64,000 bases of DNA, from NCBI GenBank assembly GCA_014529385.2, contig CM043964.1:106272087-106336086 (forward strand), in the 5' to 3' direction. Shown here one piece after another: positions 1 to 11,368 of the stretch. The stretch's first letter is position 1; each line of letters begins with the position of its first letter. The DNA is from Adiantum capillus-veneris. Lineage: Eukaryota > Streptophyta > Polypodiopsida > Polypodiales > Pteridaceae. The notes beneath the pieces were generated by a model. The model was not told where the DNA came from, searched no databases, and saw only the letters and a list, made by a program, of their open reading frames with translations. Both the position numbers and the translations under genes were made by a program.

Positions 1-215
1 CACAAGTTTTCCCATCATTTCTACTCTGCATGGAAACCATTTTTCTCTCCTCACCCTCACAAGGTTTCCAAATTTTCTCACTAGTTTTGCTCTTCCTAGA
101 AGCTCACTTTAGCCTCACAAGTTTTCCAAACTCACTAGTTTTGCTCTGGTTAGAAGCTCCCTTCAGCCTCACAAGCTTTTTCACCATTTGCACTCTACCT
201 AGAAACTCTTTTGAG
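1..215. repeat. Degenerate minisatellite, about 55-60 bp period
   Basis: Units begin with a CCTCACAAG-like block followed by TTTTCC and an ACTAGTTTTGCTCT segment, near positions 1, 52, 112 and 167. Copies differ by several substitutions. The short frame across it is not credible as a gene. Nothing links it to a named repeat family. Confidence 0.45.
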
Positions 216-1190
216 TTGTTCCATATGAAAATCAAGCTCAGCCAAGTGTAAGAAACCGTGAGGGTTGTGTATCAAAGGTTGTTGGCCCCTGATCTCAAGC
301 ATTACAAAGCCAAGGGAGCAAGCAAATGGATATGGACAGAAGTCATCTTGTATCCTATTGATCCACGAACTGGAAGGTAAATAGAAAAATTTGAAGCTCT
401 ACTCTCATAAATAGATTTCCATGGTGGCCATCTGCATTTGGAGAAGGATCCAACTGTTTATAAAAGTACAGGAAATGTTTTGCAGGATTCTTCAACAGGA
501 GATTTAAAAGCTAAAAGATTCACTTAGTTTTCTCAGAAGTCACATTATCAAGCACAAACTTCATTTTTCATATCAACAAGAAAGGGAGGATGACAAAGAA
601 GAAGTAATGCACTAAAATAACTAAGTCGGTACCAAGGGAGGAAATTATAGAGGATGAGATCAAAGAACCAACAACAACCACCTTGCTGTGAACATCACAA
701 TCATTCCAAGGAGGAGACTACTTAGATGCAAAGTTACAATATCATTCCTTGCAAAAGACTAACATTTTAACAATATAATTACTTGTAAATTTACTTTCAA
801 TCTCCTTGCAAAACATTCATTTTCACAATATAATACCTTGTAAAGTTACAACATATGTTCCTTTAACATTGCAACATCAGGATTAACACTTTATCTCCCC
901 TTTGCCACACAATCATTTTACTCATCTATAACTCATAAGACAAGATTCCTTTTAACTATTCTGACATTTGTGTGAGATCAGACTTGAGCTTGAAATTTTT
1001 TCACTCTTCTATGTAGACTTCCATGTGACCGTGATCCTATAACATGACATCTACAAACCATTGGCATGGCCCATCATTATTATTAGAATCTTCATCACCC
1101 TCGAGCTCCTTTGCCTTTAAGCCATGTTAATAAAACTTTGTTGCTTCAGCTCTTTTGACTCAACTTATATAACTTTCAAATAGAGAAAAA
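216..1190. other. Intergenic, no firm gene
   Basis: This AT-rich stretch holds no long frame. A patch at about 280-590 reads as protein-like sequence with several stops and has a splice-donor-like AAG/GTAAAT near 375, so it may be a decayed exon. I do not recognise it. Confidence 0.4.
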
Positions 1191-1570
1191 TGACAAAATT
1201 TTAACATCACAATTGAGTCCGAAATGCCCAAAAACAACGAAAACAACTGGCTATATGCCTCGTTCTGACACCCGGAGAGGTCGGTATGACCAAAAAAGGC
1301 CTCCAGAGGCACTATCTCGTACGGTGCGAGGAGAGGGCTAGGCAAAGTCTGCCTACCCCTCTCCTCGCACCGTATGGGATAGGACTCTACCTACCCCTCT
1401 CCTCGCAGCGTAGGGGATAGTGCCTCCGGAGGCCTTTTTTGGCCATACCAACCTCTCCGGGTGTCAAAACGAGGCATATAGCCAGTCGTTTTTGGGGTAT
1501 TTGGGCATTTCGAACTCATTTGTGATTTCAAAAGTTACAAGTGTTATATATTGTAAAAATTTTGTGACTA
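1191..1570. repeat. Foldback (inverted-repeat) element
   Basis: The left arm (about 1191-1337) and right arm (about 1358-1570) are reverse complements over most of their length. Shared blocks include GGCTATATGCCTCGTT, GACACCCGGAGAGG and AAAAAAGGCCTCC with its GGAGGCC complement. The innermost arm GGTGCGAGGAGAGGG (1323-1337) pairs with CCCTCTCCTCGCACC (1358-1372). The right arm contains a second, tandem copy of that inner block (about 1398-1419). The transcript could form a long hairpin, as in a MITE or a small-RNA precursor. Arm identity is high but imperfect. No transposase is present. Confidence 0.75.
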
Positions 1571-1880
1571 TGCTTGGGTCCAATATGCTTAATAGATCTA
1601 TATATAAAAAGACATATATAGTAGGTAGGAAAGGTGAATCTGTGAATGCAAATAACCCACATGTCACGATTGGGGTAATGAGATTCTACAACTAACCCCC
1701 ATATCCTATTGTGCAAGTAAGGCATAATGTGGCACCAAATTGGCGTTCACCCACACAACATGAGGGGGTAGTGAGATTCTAAAAATACCCCCCATCCCGT
1801 TATGCAAGCGAGGCATAGTGTGGGAGCAAATAGGCCTTTTGCTAATATCTTGTACATATGAGAAAAATCAATGGAATCAA
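1571..1880. other. Spacer with diverged tandem-like sequence
   Basis: No gene is seen. Phrases such as ACATGAGGGGGTAGTGAGATTCTA echo the G-rich core of the array that follows, so this may be a highly diverged outer unit. Confidence 0.3.
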
Positions 1881-2417
1881 ATAATAAGGTCACTCAATAT
1901 TTTTTGGCATGGTGTGTGCATGCAGCCAGAACGACGCGATGAGGGGGGGAGTGACAAGCTGTATGATGCCCTCTTCGCGCGGTCTGGGTAGGTGCAAAAA
2001 TGACGCAACATGGGAAGTGTCAAAGTCTTTGAGCGCTTTTGCACATGGTTAAGAAAAATAAGTCCAAATAATAAGGTCACTCAATATTTTTTTGCATGGT
2101 GTTTGCATGGAACCAGAACGACGCGATGAGGAGGGAGTGACAAGCTGTATAATGCCCTCTTTGTGCGGTGTGGGCAGGAGCTAAAATGATGCAACATGGG
2201 AAATGTCAAAGTCTCTGAGCGCTTTTGCACATGATTTAGAAAAATAGTCCAAATAACAAGGTCACTCAAGATTTTTGTGCATGGTGTGTGCATGGAGCCA
2301 GAACGACGCAATGAGGGGGGGGAGTGACAAGTTGTATGATGCCCTTGTTGCGCGGTGTGGGCAGGAGCTATAATGAAGCAACATGGGAAGTGTCAAAGTC
2401 TCTAAGTGCTTTTGTAC
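1881..2417. repeat. Tandem array, ~186 bp unit, three copies
   Basis: Units start at about 1881, 2068 and 2253 with ATAATAAGGTCACTCAA or a close variant. Each contains CAGAACGACGC, a run of G followed by AGTGACAAG, TGATGCAACATGGGAA-like sequence and GAGCGCTTTTGCACATG. The third unit is cut by the copia element at 2418. A weaker fourth unit resumes after the element at 7601, so the array is older than the insertion. The short minus-strand frames across it are by-products of the repeat. Confidence 0.8.
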
Positions 2418-2648
2418 TGTTGGAATTAGGGTTGCAGAGAAACACACACAGCTTGGAGAAGATGAAGGAAGCTCAAGGCACACAATAGAGAGTGTGTTAC
2501 TTAGTGTGCAATGGAAAAAAAAATAGATAGCCCTAGAGTGATGGGCGTATATACAATGCACAGGGGAAAAAACCTCCTAAAGAGGGAAAAAATACCCCGG
2601 CGGTCCTAGTGTGTTCACACACATCACTACCACATGTATATGGTAACA
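2418..2648 (-). repeat. Copia 3' LTR
   Basis: 231 bp, beginning TGTTGGAATTAGGG and ending ATGGTAACA on the plus strand. It is the partner of 7370-7600, with only scattered substitutions. Confidence 0.93.
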
Positions 2649-2660
2649 AATCCCCCTTGG
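2649..2660 (-). other. Polypurine tract of the copia element
   Basis: The minus strand reads CCAAGGGGGATT directly before the 3' LTR. This is the expected primer site for plus-strand DNA synthesis. Confidence 0.8.
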
Positions 2661-2723
2661 AGTGATGCGGTGAACGAGAGCTGGCACATGAGTAAAGGGA
2701 AGTGCCATGCCCTGAGGACAGGA

Positions 2724-5700
2724 TCAGTCCACAAAGGGGAGTAAGCCCAAAGCTTTGCGGAAAGCTTCAAGCTTCTCACGAGACAATGCCTTTGTGAAAA
2801 GATCTGCAAGGTTGTCCTGTGTTGGCACATAAGCCAAGCTGATCTCTCCTGCTGAGAGCCTCTCCCTGACATAGTGGTAATGCACCTCAATGTGCTTTGT
2901 GCGAGCATGAAAAACTGGGTTCCTCGCAACTGCCAATGCGCTCTGACTGTTAGTGTAGATAGTGTTGGCAGTGTCCTGTCCAACACCCAAGTCAGCCATA
3001 AGGCGTCTGAGCCATACACACTCAACCGTAGCTGTGAAGACTGCCCTGTACTCAGCCTCACAACTCGAAGTGGCCACAGTAGGTTGCTTCTTGCTCAACC
3101 ATGATATACATGAGCTGCCAAGCATGAAACAAAAACCACTTGTGGACACTCGCGTGTCAAAACAACCAGCCCAATCTGAGTCCGAAAAAGCATGTAAGTC
3201 TGGCGGCAATGATCCCCCCTTGGGATAAAACAAGCCAAGATGTAAAGTGCCACTAAGGTAGCGAAAAATCCTCTTGACAGCCTGCCAATGCTTAGACCCT
3301 GGGCTATGCATAAATCTGCTGACCTGCGAGACTGCAAACTGAATATCTGGCCTCGTGTTGCATACATAAATGAGGCAGCCAACAGCAGTTTGGTAAAGAG
3401 TGACATCAGCAGGATCGCCAGCATCATGTAGACTCAACTTCAAACCTGTTTCCATGGGAGTGGCAATAGGTTTGCAATCCTCAAGTCCAAACTTACATAG
3501 CAATGTCTCTATGTAACTTTTCTGACACAAGGCAATACCACCATCACACTGCTTAAACTGTATACCCAAGTAATGATGCAACAGCCCCAAATCTTTCATC
3601 TTGAAAGTAGCATTCAAATCAGCCTTAAATTCAGCAATATGTCTCTCATTTGGTCCAGTGATCAGCAAATCATCAACATAAAGAACCACAATGAGAAATA
3701 CATCATCCTCACGCTTTACATACAATGTGCTTTCTGTTGGACTGTTACGAAAGCCTCGTTTAACCAAATGAGTGTCAGCTTTCTCATACCAAGCACGAGG
3801 AGATTGCTTCAACCCATACAAAGCCTTCTTACATTTGCACACTTTGTCCTCTTGTCCTTTTATGACAAAACCGCGAGGCTTCGTTACATAAACTTCCTCA
3901 AATATGTCACCATTCAAGAAAGCAGTAACAATGTCTGATTGATGTACATCCCAACCAAAATGAGCTGCCAATGCACATAGAAAACGCACAGTAGTCATAC
4001 GACAAGTGGGAGCAAAAGTCTCTTCATAATCTATGCCTTTTTGTTGTGCATAACCCTTTGCAACAAGTCGAGCCTTATGGCGATCGATCTCACCATCCGG
4101 CTTGCGTTTCAACTTGTAAACCCACTTCGTACCAATGGCCTTTTTGCCAGGAGGCAAATCACATAAAGTCCATGTGTCATTCTCTATAAGTGCATCATAT
4201 TCTGATTTCATGGCAGCAATCCAATTTTTTGAATTCTGTGCTTCATCAAAAGACAGAGGCTCCTCAACATCATGTAAACTAGACACAGCCAAAGCATAAC
4301 AATCTGATGCATAAGATGCATGGCGAGAGCCTAAACGAGTACGACTAGATAAAGGTGCATCCAATTTACTGTCACGCAAAGTGTGCACCAGCCATTTTGG
4401 CATACCTCTAGCCTGCTCATTTTCAGCCCTTTCCTCATCAAGTACATCATGTACATCTGCATCAGTAATAGGCTGTTCTAAAACATTTTCAGAAACCCCC
4501 ATAGGCTGTACATTTGCCTCATTGGAACTTACATTCGTATTTCCACCACTGAAAAGAGGCAACAAAGTGTCATAAATGTCCTGTGAGCTTACATTACTGT
4601 CTCTAGTACATGACAGCAAGGGCTGAACAGAGTCTTCCACAAACACTACATCCCGTGAAACCAGAATACGTTTTGTTTGCGGATGATACAACCTTTAACC
4701 TTTGCTTTCAGCACTATAACCAACAAAAATACATTTGACAGCCTTATCATCCAATTTTCTGCGCTGCACTTGTGGCACCAAAGCATATGCCACACAGCCA
4801 AAAACACGCATGTGCTCAATAGAAGGCTTTCTATCATGCCATGCTTCATATGGAATAATAGACTGCAAAGCTTTCGTAGGACACCTGTTAAGTACATAAG
4901 TGGCACACATGATGGCCTCAAGCCAAAAAGAATGCGGCAAAGCTTGACTTTTGACCATACATCTTGCCATTTCCGTTAGTGACATGTTTTTCCTCTCAGC
5001 AACACCATTTTGCTGAGGTGTATAAGGCACTATACATTGGTGTTTTATCCCACGACTAGCCAGAAATGCATTAAATTCATGAGACATATACTCCCCCCCT
5101 CGATCGGAACGGAGGGTGCCCATAGTACATTTTGAGACATTTTCAGCCATAGCCAAAAATTGTTTGAAGCACATAAAAACTTCGGACTTCGCTTTAAGCG
5201 GAAATACCCATGCATGCCTGGAGTAATCATCAATGAAAGTCACGAAGTACAAGTAATTGCCCAAGGACTGAGTTTGCATGGGCCCACAAACATCACTATG
5301 CACAAGCTGCAACCTGCATGTGGCCCTAACTGAACCATCCTTTGGAAACTTAGAACGCTGCATTTTACCCAGAATACAGCCTTCACAAACATGTTTGACA
5401 GGTGCTTCAAGAGGCGGCAAAGAAGCAACCATATCAGATTTCTGCAAACGCAGCAAACTGGCAAAATTGAGATGACCAAAACGTGCATGCCAAAGTTTTG
5501 CATCTGAAATAGCCCTTGAATCTGCAACAGCATTTGCAAAATTTTGTCCACACTTGTCATACAAAGTGAGCTTATACAGCCCACGGCACAAAAGCCCAGA
5601 TGCAACAATTTCATCACCAAAATTGAGATCATGAACTGTACATCTGTCATCCACAAATTTGACTACAAGTCCAAGTCTAGCAAGTGCGGATACAGACAAG

Positions 5701-7007
5701 AGATTCTTCTTGATCCCAGGTACATAAAGTGCATCAACAAGTGTGAAGGAACTGCCATTAGCAGCAGTGAGCACAATCTTTCCAACTCCCTGAACTGGAT
5801 AAGAGGCGTTGTTGGCACAAGTGACTGAATTCCCATGAGGGACAGACTCGAGAGAGGTAAACAATTCACGATGTGAGGTAATGTGCTTTGTAGCACCACT
5901 GTCGAAATACCACACATGTGAATCTGCAGCAACTGACAAGCATGCATCATGGACAGCAGGATTGGAAGTGCACTCTGCGCTAAAAGCCCATTCTGCATCA
6001 ACATCAGCATCACAGTCTCCTTTCACAGAAGACTCAACAATGGCTGCATTTGTAGTGGAACCGGCATTTGCAGTGGAACCACCCTCTTTCTTCTTAGCCT
6101 CTTTGGCCTTCAACTTAGGACACGACTTGATCAAGTGATCATTGGCTTTACAATAATGGCAACGCATCTTCTTTTTGCCCTTATCACCAGAATTGCCAGA
6201 CGAAGTGCTGCCAGCAGAAGCATTAGGAACATAATTTTTGCCACTCGCAGCAGAACCATAAGAAGTGGTTGCATTACTGTTACCACCCTTTCTTTGAGAA
6301 GCAATAAAAGCCTGTTCAACTGCACGCTGCCTAGTCCTGTTTTTTCTAGAAAGTGACTGTTGCAACAGCAATGTGCATAATGCATCAAACTTGACAACTT
6401 CAGGATTTCCTTGGGTCATGAGTCTCCAAGTACAAGCAAAAGTCTGGTAGGAATCTGGTAAGGCATCAAGAACAGTCTGCACAAGGGAACTGTCCGAAAT
6501 GACTTCACCTGCAGAAATGAGTTGCTCATTGATATCCTTGACACTAGCAAGGAAAGTGTCCAAATCATCTTCCTCATGCATAATCTTCGACTCTAGCTCT
6601 TTACGCAGCAAAGCAATTTTAGCCTCATTGCGGCTTGCATAAAGACCTGCTAGAATATCCCAAGCCTGTTTTGCAGATTTTGCTGAACGGATGTGAGGAA
6701 TAATGGTGCGCTTCACAGACAACGCAATCAATGCATGAGCCTGCGCATCCTTAACATCCCAACGAGCTTGTTCTGCCGTAGGCAAAACAACTCTAACAGC
6801 TGTAATCCTTGCAGCAAGACCTGCAACATCCTCAACATCGCCTACATCTTCAGAACCAGGACGTACATCAATTCCCTGCACAATGTTCCAGACACCTTTT
6901 GACACAAGAACATGTTGCATCATATAAGCCCACATAGGGTAGTTGTCCCCATCCAACCTGTCCTCAACAGCAAACATCTTGAACACATCTGTGTTGTTGT
7001 CAGCCAT
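2724..7007 (-). pseudogene. Copia Gag-Pol polyprotein with one in-frame stop
   Basis: The likely start is the ATG at 7007 (MADNN...). A longer frame from 7067 adds 20 residues that do not look like Gag. Visible in order are: a Gag region; a zinc knuckle CHYCKANDHLIKSC at about residues 283-296; protease DSGATKH near 369; an integrase HHCC region at about 507-544; and integrase catalytic D572, D635 and E671, which gives the expected D-35-E spacing. A TAA stop at 4695-4697 follows residue 770. The same frame then continues into reverse transcriptase (YVDD about 340 codons later) and RNase H with DSD and EAEY motifs, ending at 2724. A related fragment at 29.9 kb has a tyrosine codon where this stop lies, which suggests a point nonsense change and not a normal boundary. 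Function is probably lost unless the stop is suppressed. Confidence 0.92.
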
Positions 7008-7352
7008 GGTAAATGTTGCACCTGATGTGAAAACTGCCCGAAAATAGGAGAAATGGAGCGGGAACAACTTGTGCTATATAGCACAAACCGTAGAAGACTA
7101 TAAGACACCTGTTATGCAGAAAACGGCACTGACAGAAAATCTGCACAAAATGACGAAATTGCCTATGCAGTACTGCCCGTAGTGGAAACGGAGGCCGAAA
7201 TGAGCCCAAATCAAAATTCTAAGCAACCCAAGCTCTTCGAGCTTGCCCAAAATATTTGTCGACCTACGAACGCTCGCCAAAGCTCACTGAAATCGGAGAA
7301 AGTGAGCAGGCGTGTGCTGGAGCAACTGGCGACTAAGCCCGGGAGGACGTAA

Positions 7353-7367
7353 CCTGCTCTGATACCA
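7353..7367 (-). other. Primer-binding site, initiator-Met tRNA type
   Basis: The minus strand reads TGGTATCAGAGCAGG two bases inside the 5' LTR. This is the standard plant copia site. Confidence 0.92.
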
Positions 7368-7369
7368 AT

Positions 7370-7600
7370 TGTTGGAATTAGGGTTGCAGAGAAACACACA
7401 CAGCTTGGAGAAGACGAAGGAAGCTCAAGGCACACAATAGAGAGTGTGTTACTTAGTATGCAATGAAAAAAAAAATAGATAGCCCTAGAGTGATGGGCGT
7501 ATATACAATGCACGGGGGAAAAAACCTCCTAAAGAGGGAAAAAATGCCCCGGCGGTCCTAGTGTGTTCACACACATCACTACCACATGTATATGGTAACA
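7370..7600 (-). repeat. Copia 5' LTR
   Basis: 231 bp direct repeat of 2418-2648. It is followed on the plus strand by the target duplication TGTAC. The element promoter should lie here, but I see no convincing TATA box. Confidence 0.93.
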
Positions 7601-7800
7601 TGTACATGATTTATAAAAACCTTAGGAATCCAATGAACAAGGCGATTCAAGGTTCTTATGTGGTGTAGCGAAGAACGCAATAGGAGGGTGACAAGCTCAC
7701 ACATGACAAGAGACCAGTGCAATAGGAGGAGGAGTGAAAATTTCATTGAGTCCTTTTGCGCACGATGTGGGTACACTACCGAAACAAGACGAGTGGGGGT
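7601..7800. repeat. Resumed, diverged unit of the ~186 bp array
   Basis: After the target duplication the sequence TGTACATGATTTATAAAAA continues the broken third unit. ACAAGGCGATTCAAGGTTCTT and GGAGGGTGACAAGC match the next unit at lower identity. Confidence 0.55.
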
Positions 7801-8659
7801 AGAGTGACTAGATCAATCAAGCCAGAATCGCACAATGTGGTCATTGATCCAAAACAATGTGAGAAAGGACGTCTTCAAGTGTGGTCCCATGTTGATGTAG
7901 ATATTATGTACGCACGTGTTGAGTGAAAGCTCTTGATGCGGTGCTTAGAAGTAGAGGCTAAGTGAAAAATAAACATTAAAAAAATACAAACTAATCATTA
8001 ATAGGTGTCATCATCACTGTTTGAAAAGAAAGATTTCACACAACTAATCTCATAGAGACTATATATATAATGTGATACTTTAATGTTTCTTCGCTAAACA
8101 CTAGACCCATAACATCTAGTGTTACTTGGCTAGGACACTAGCTACACACTTCAATAATCCTCTACAAAATTTAAGGTAAACCATGGATCATGATTCATGG
8201 GGACTGACTATGCAAAACTGATCATAAGACTAGTAGTCCTTATGACTTGGGGTTGATTGATGGATTCTAAAGTAATTTGGATGGGGTTTGAAGTGTTCTT
8301 TCTACTTTGATCAATTGAGTTCAAACTTGTTGATGCTAAGCCTTTTGAGCGAGTTGAGATTGTGCAAAATTAAAGTTGATGATTAGGTTAAGAAAGTTAC
8401 AAATGGGGTTAGCTTGGGTATTTTTTACTTATAATTCCAACTTACCTTACTAATGCTCTTCAATTATGGCCATTGCATTTTCTAAGGCCATAGATCAACA
8501 GCCATGCTCACATCTCTGCGTTACATAAGAGGCAGTCTTGATACGATTGTTCACTATGTTTCCATTGAATTGAGAGACAACTTGCCAACTTCAATCAGAG
8601 AGAACGAAATGATTGATCAAATTCAAGATAAAAGGGGAAAGATTGAACAAGCACAAAAG

Positions 8660-8661
<2 letters not shown>
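7801..8661. other. Intergenic, 3' flank of histone H3
   Basis: No gene or repeat is recognised. A frame at 8504-8896 runs through the CT repeat and antisense to H3 and is not credible. The H3 transcript presumably ends here, but I see no decisive poly(A) signal. Confidence 0.4.

Positions 8662-8690
<29 letters not shown>
8662..8690. repeat. (CT)n microsatellite
   Basis: An uninterrupted CT dinucleotide run of about 29 bases lies roughly 105 bp past the H3 stop codon. On the H3 strand it is a GA run in the 3' flank. Confidence 0.95.
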
Positions 8691-8692
<2 letters not shown>

Positions 8693-8794
8693 GCGCAGAG
8701 ACCTTTCCTCTCAAGCATTATGAGCAGACAAGACGAAACCCCAAAAGAATGGTGGTGTAGAAATACACCGTTGAAGAAGCAAACCAAGACTGTC

Positions 8795-9307
<513 letters not shown>

Positions 9308-9310
9308 TCA

Positions 9311-9318
9311 TTTCCCGC
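9311..9318 (-). promoter_or_regulatory. E2F-like site upstream of histone H3
   Basis: TTTCCCGC on the plus strand matches the E2F consensus TTTSSCGC, about 105 bp upstream of the ATG. Plant replication-dependent histone promoters often carry such sites. A GATCCG motif near 9325 partly matches the plant histone octamer. Confidence 0.6.
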
Positions 9319-9398
9319 CCTCTACGATCCGACGCTGCTCTTTTCTCTTCGCAATTTAGATCCAATGGTCGATCTTTCAATCCGAACTCTTACTTCTC

Positions 9399-9469
9399 AT
9401 TGGTTCAATCCAGATCCAAGCTTTTAGCCTGGCGGAAGGAGTTGAGCCTTAGGTAGGTTTCCCACGTCA
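9399..9469 (-). promoter_or_regulatory. CCAAT box and ACGTCA hexamer of histone H3
   Basis: ATTGG on the plus strand (9399-9403) is a CCAAT box for the minus-strand gene. ACGTCA (9464-9469) matches the plant H3 hexamer. Both are short, so chance matches are possible, but they cluster where expected. Confidence 0.4.
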
Positions 9470-9479
9470 CGTTCTAACT

Positions 9480-10690
9480 TCTACCTAGCAAAGGCTGCAT
9501 TGCTTTTGTCGTCTTCCTGTGGAAAAAGGGTGTCGGCTACAAGCTACGTAGAGTAGAGAACGTGCGAGGGGTAGCTAAGTTGGGAGCTTAAGTGTGCAAG
9601 AGTGGTTGAGGACTTCAGCCAAGTAGGGTCTCACAAGATGGGATAGGGCAAGCCATGACATGTTATAGCTTGAGCCAAAGATGAGCCAAAGATGATTGTG
9701 ACTTGACAAAGGTTTGTAAAGAACGGCCGAGAGAAAATTGACTTTGAGCACCTTCATGGAGCGTTGTTTCAGCTTGCAGGATAGTGTGCAGCTCCATTGA
9801 ATGCTTAGGAATTGTCAACGATGCATTTGACAACCTTACCACTTGACGGGATGGGCGCTAGCTCTTGAAATAGAAAAATGCCACGTTGCATGTTTGACTG
9901 TGGGTATTCAAAAAAAAAGGCCTCTTCAATTAAAAGAAGATTATGCGGCTTCAAGAGGGACTGGGCCAATTTGCTCAAGGGAAAAGCTAGACCGACTTGC
10001 TCCAAAAAAAAAAGCTACAAACTAAAACAAGCGATACTAATCTAATATCCCTATCATGAATTTGTCTTAGGGTAGTGACACAAAGCATTGAAGCAATGTA
10101 GATGCCCAATCACTAAACTCAATTAAGGAAATTTTATTAAACTAAATGCAAAGATAAAAAAATATGATTCAATCAAGTGATGAGAGATTTAGTTATCCTA
10201 AGTAATTCATTTAGCCATCATGAGGCTCTAATACCACATGTTATCGGTGATAAGAATGTTAGTGCCATTCATGGGTGTTGACCATAATGCAATGCTAATC
10301 AAGTTTAATCAATCATAGAGATAATTTGTGTAAATGAAGTGGAAATGTATTAAGAAAGTAAACTTGCTACAATGTGGTTTTCTAGCCCAAAGCTGGGCTT
10401 TCATGATGAGGTAAGTGATGAGATAAGGCCTCCCACTTGCATATAGCATTAGCTAGAGGTGTAGGAGTGTGTGTGAGTTTATGGTTTGTGAGAGAGATAC
10501 TCCAAGTGCAGATGGGTCATGGGTTCATTTAATGTGATTCATGTAACTTCTATGTCTTATGGGTATCATATCATGGATGGCATGTATGCCTTATGCGAGA
10601 GTATAGAAGGGCAACCCCATGGCTAGGGATATCCTGGAAAAGGTCACTTATTGAACACAATTAAAAAACATAAGGAATCCTAACCTAATT
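9480..10690. other. Intergenic with a possible old LTR edge
   Basis: No intact gene is seen. At 10222-10236 the minus strand reads TGGTATTAGAGCCTC, one base from an initiator-Met primer site, with TGTTATCGG two bases beyond it at 10239. This may mark the 5' LTR edge of a long-decayed element, but no partner LTR or coding remnant is seen. Confidence 0.3.
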
Positions 10691-11136
10691 ATTTGCACTC
10701 CCCCTAGAGAGTCAAGGGAATAGGATATTGTAGAGGTTGGGGGAAAACCCTAAGGCTAAACCCCTATCCTCGTCGTCGAGAAAAATAAAGTCATCATCCG
10801 TGAGACCATATGTGCCATCCGTATAATCATGTAAATCTTCTTCATCATCAGAGGCACCAATGTTTACTTAGAAGGTCACTAGACGCCTATAGTCATCTTG
10901 GTCAAAAGGATAGGCTTGTGCAATGGGAGATACACTCTCTACTAAGTATGGATCAGTCGTGGCCAAGAGACATATCAGCCATTCTAACTCCTCAAAATTC
11001 CTCTCACATGCTAGCGTACCTACCAAATCCCATTCACAGACAAGCATCGGAAAGACCATGTGAAACATTTGTGAAAATTAACGAGGGTACCTCTCACCCA
11101 AGGCAGGAGTGAATGACTCTAGCGTACTAGCCATAT
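10690..11136 (-). pseudogene. Decayed ORF of unknown function, acidic C terminus
   Basis: Starting at a minus-strand ATG at about 11136 (MASTLESFTP...), one frame runs for roughly 145 codons with only two stops: TAA near codon 19 and TAA after LVTF. The middle reads as ordinary protein (FEELEWLICLLATTDPYLV). The last third is strongly acidic (ASDDEEDLHDY, then LTDDDFIFLDDEDRG). I do not recognise the family. It sits just downstream of the 11.4-14.4 kb element remnant on the same strand and may be a further ORF of that element. The similar element at 43.8 kb does not show it at the same place. Confidence 0.4.
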
Positions 11137-11368
11137 CTGTACACGCAAATAGATGATGGTTAGAGTGCAAATATTACAAGGGTAATATGTTTTTATGATT
11201 TTGTGTTATGGCTCTTGCTCTTTTACTTTTTTTTATCTTGTTTTTGTGAGTATAAGGCTTTATATATACATTCCCTAAGATTGGAGATTGAGAGGTCAGG
11301 GAGGAAGATTGAGAGGGAAGCAAGTGAATGATGGATGTTAGCAAACACTCCCCCCTTCCTTGGGTAGA

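Larger units (their letters stand above)
2418..7600 (-). mobile_element. Ty1/copia LTR retrotransposon, near-intact
   Basis: A 5183 bp element reads on the minus strand. Two 231 bp LTRs (TGTTGG...TAACA) bound it, with a perfect 5 bp target duplication TGTAC at 2413-2417 and 7601-7605. The LTRs differ at only about five sites that I can count, so insertion was recent. A 15-base match to the initiator-Met tRNA primer site abuts the 5' LTR, and a purine tract abuts the 3' LTR. The single coding frame has the copia order gag, protease, integrase, reverse transcriptase, RNase H. One in-frame stop interrupts it. Confidence 0.95.

Noticed and set aside
10222-10700. Possible copia LTR next to a TGGTATTAGAGCC primer-site-like sequence
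   Set aside because: No partner LTR, coding remnant or target duplication was found, so it is kept only as a note in the intergenic entry.
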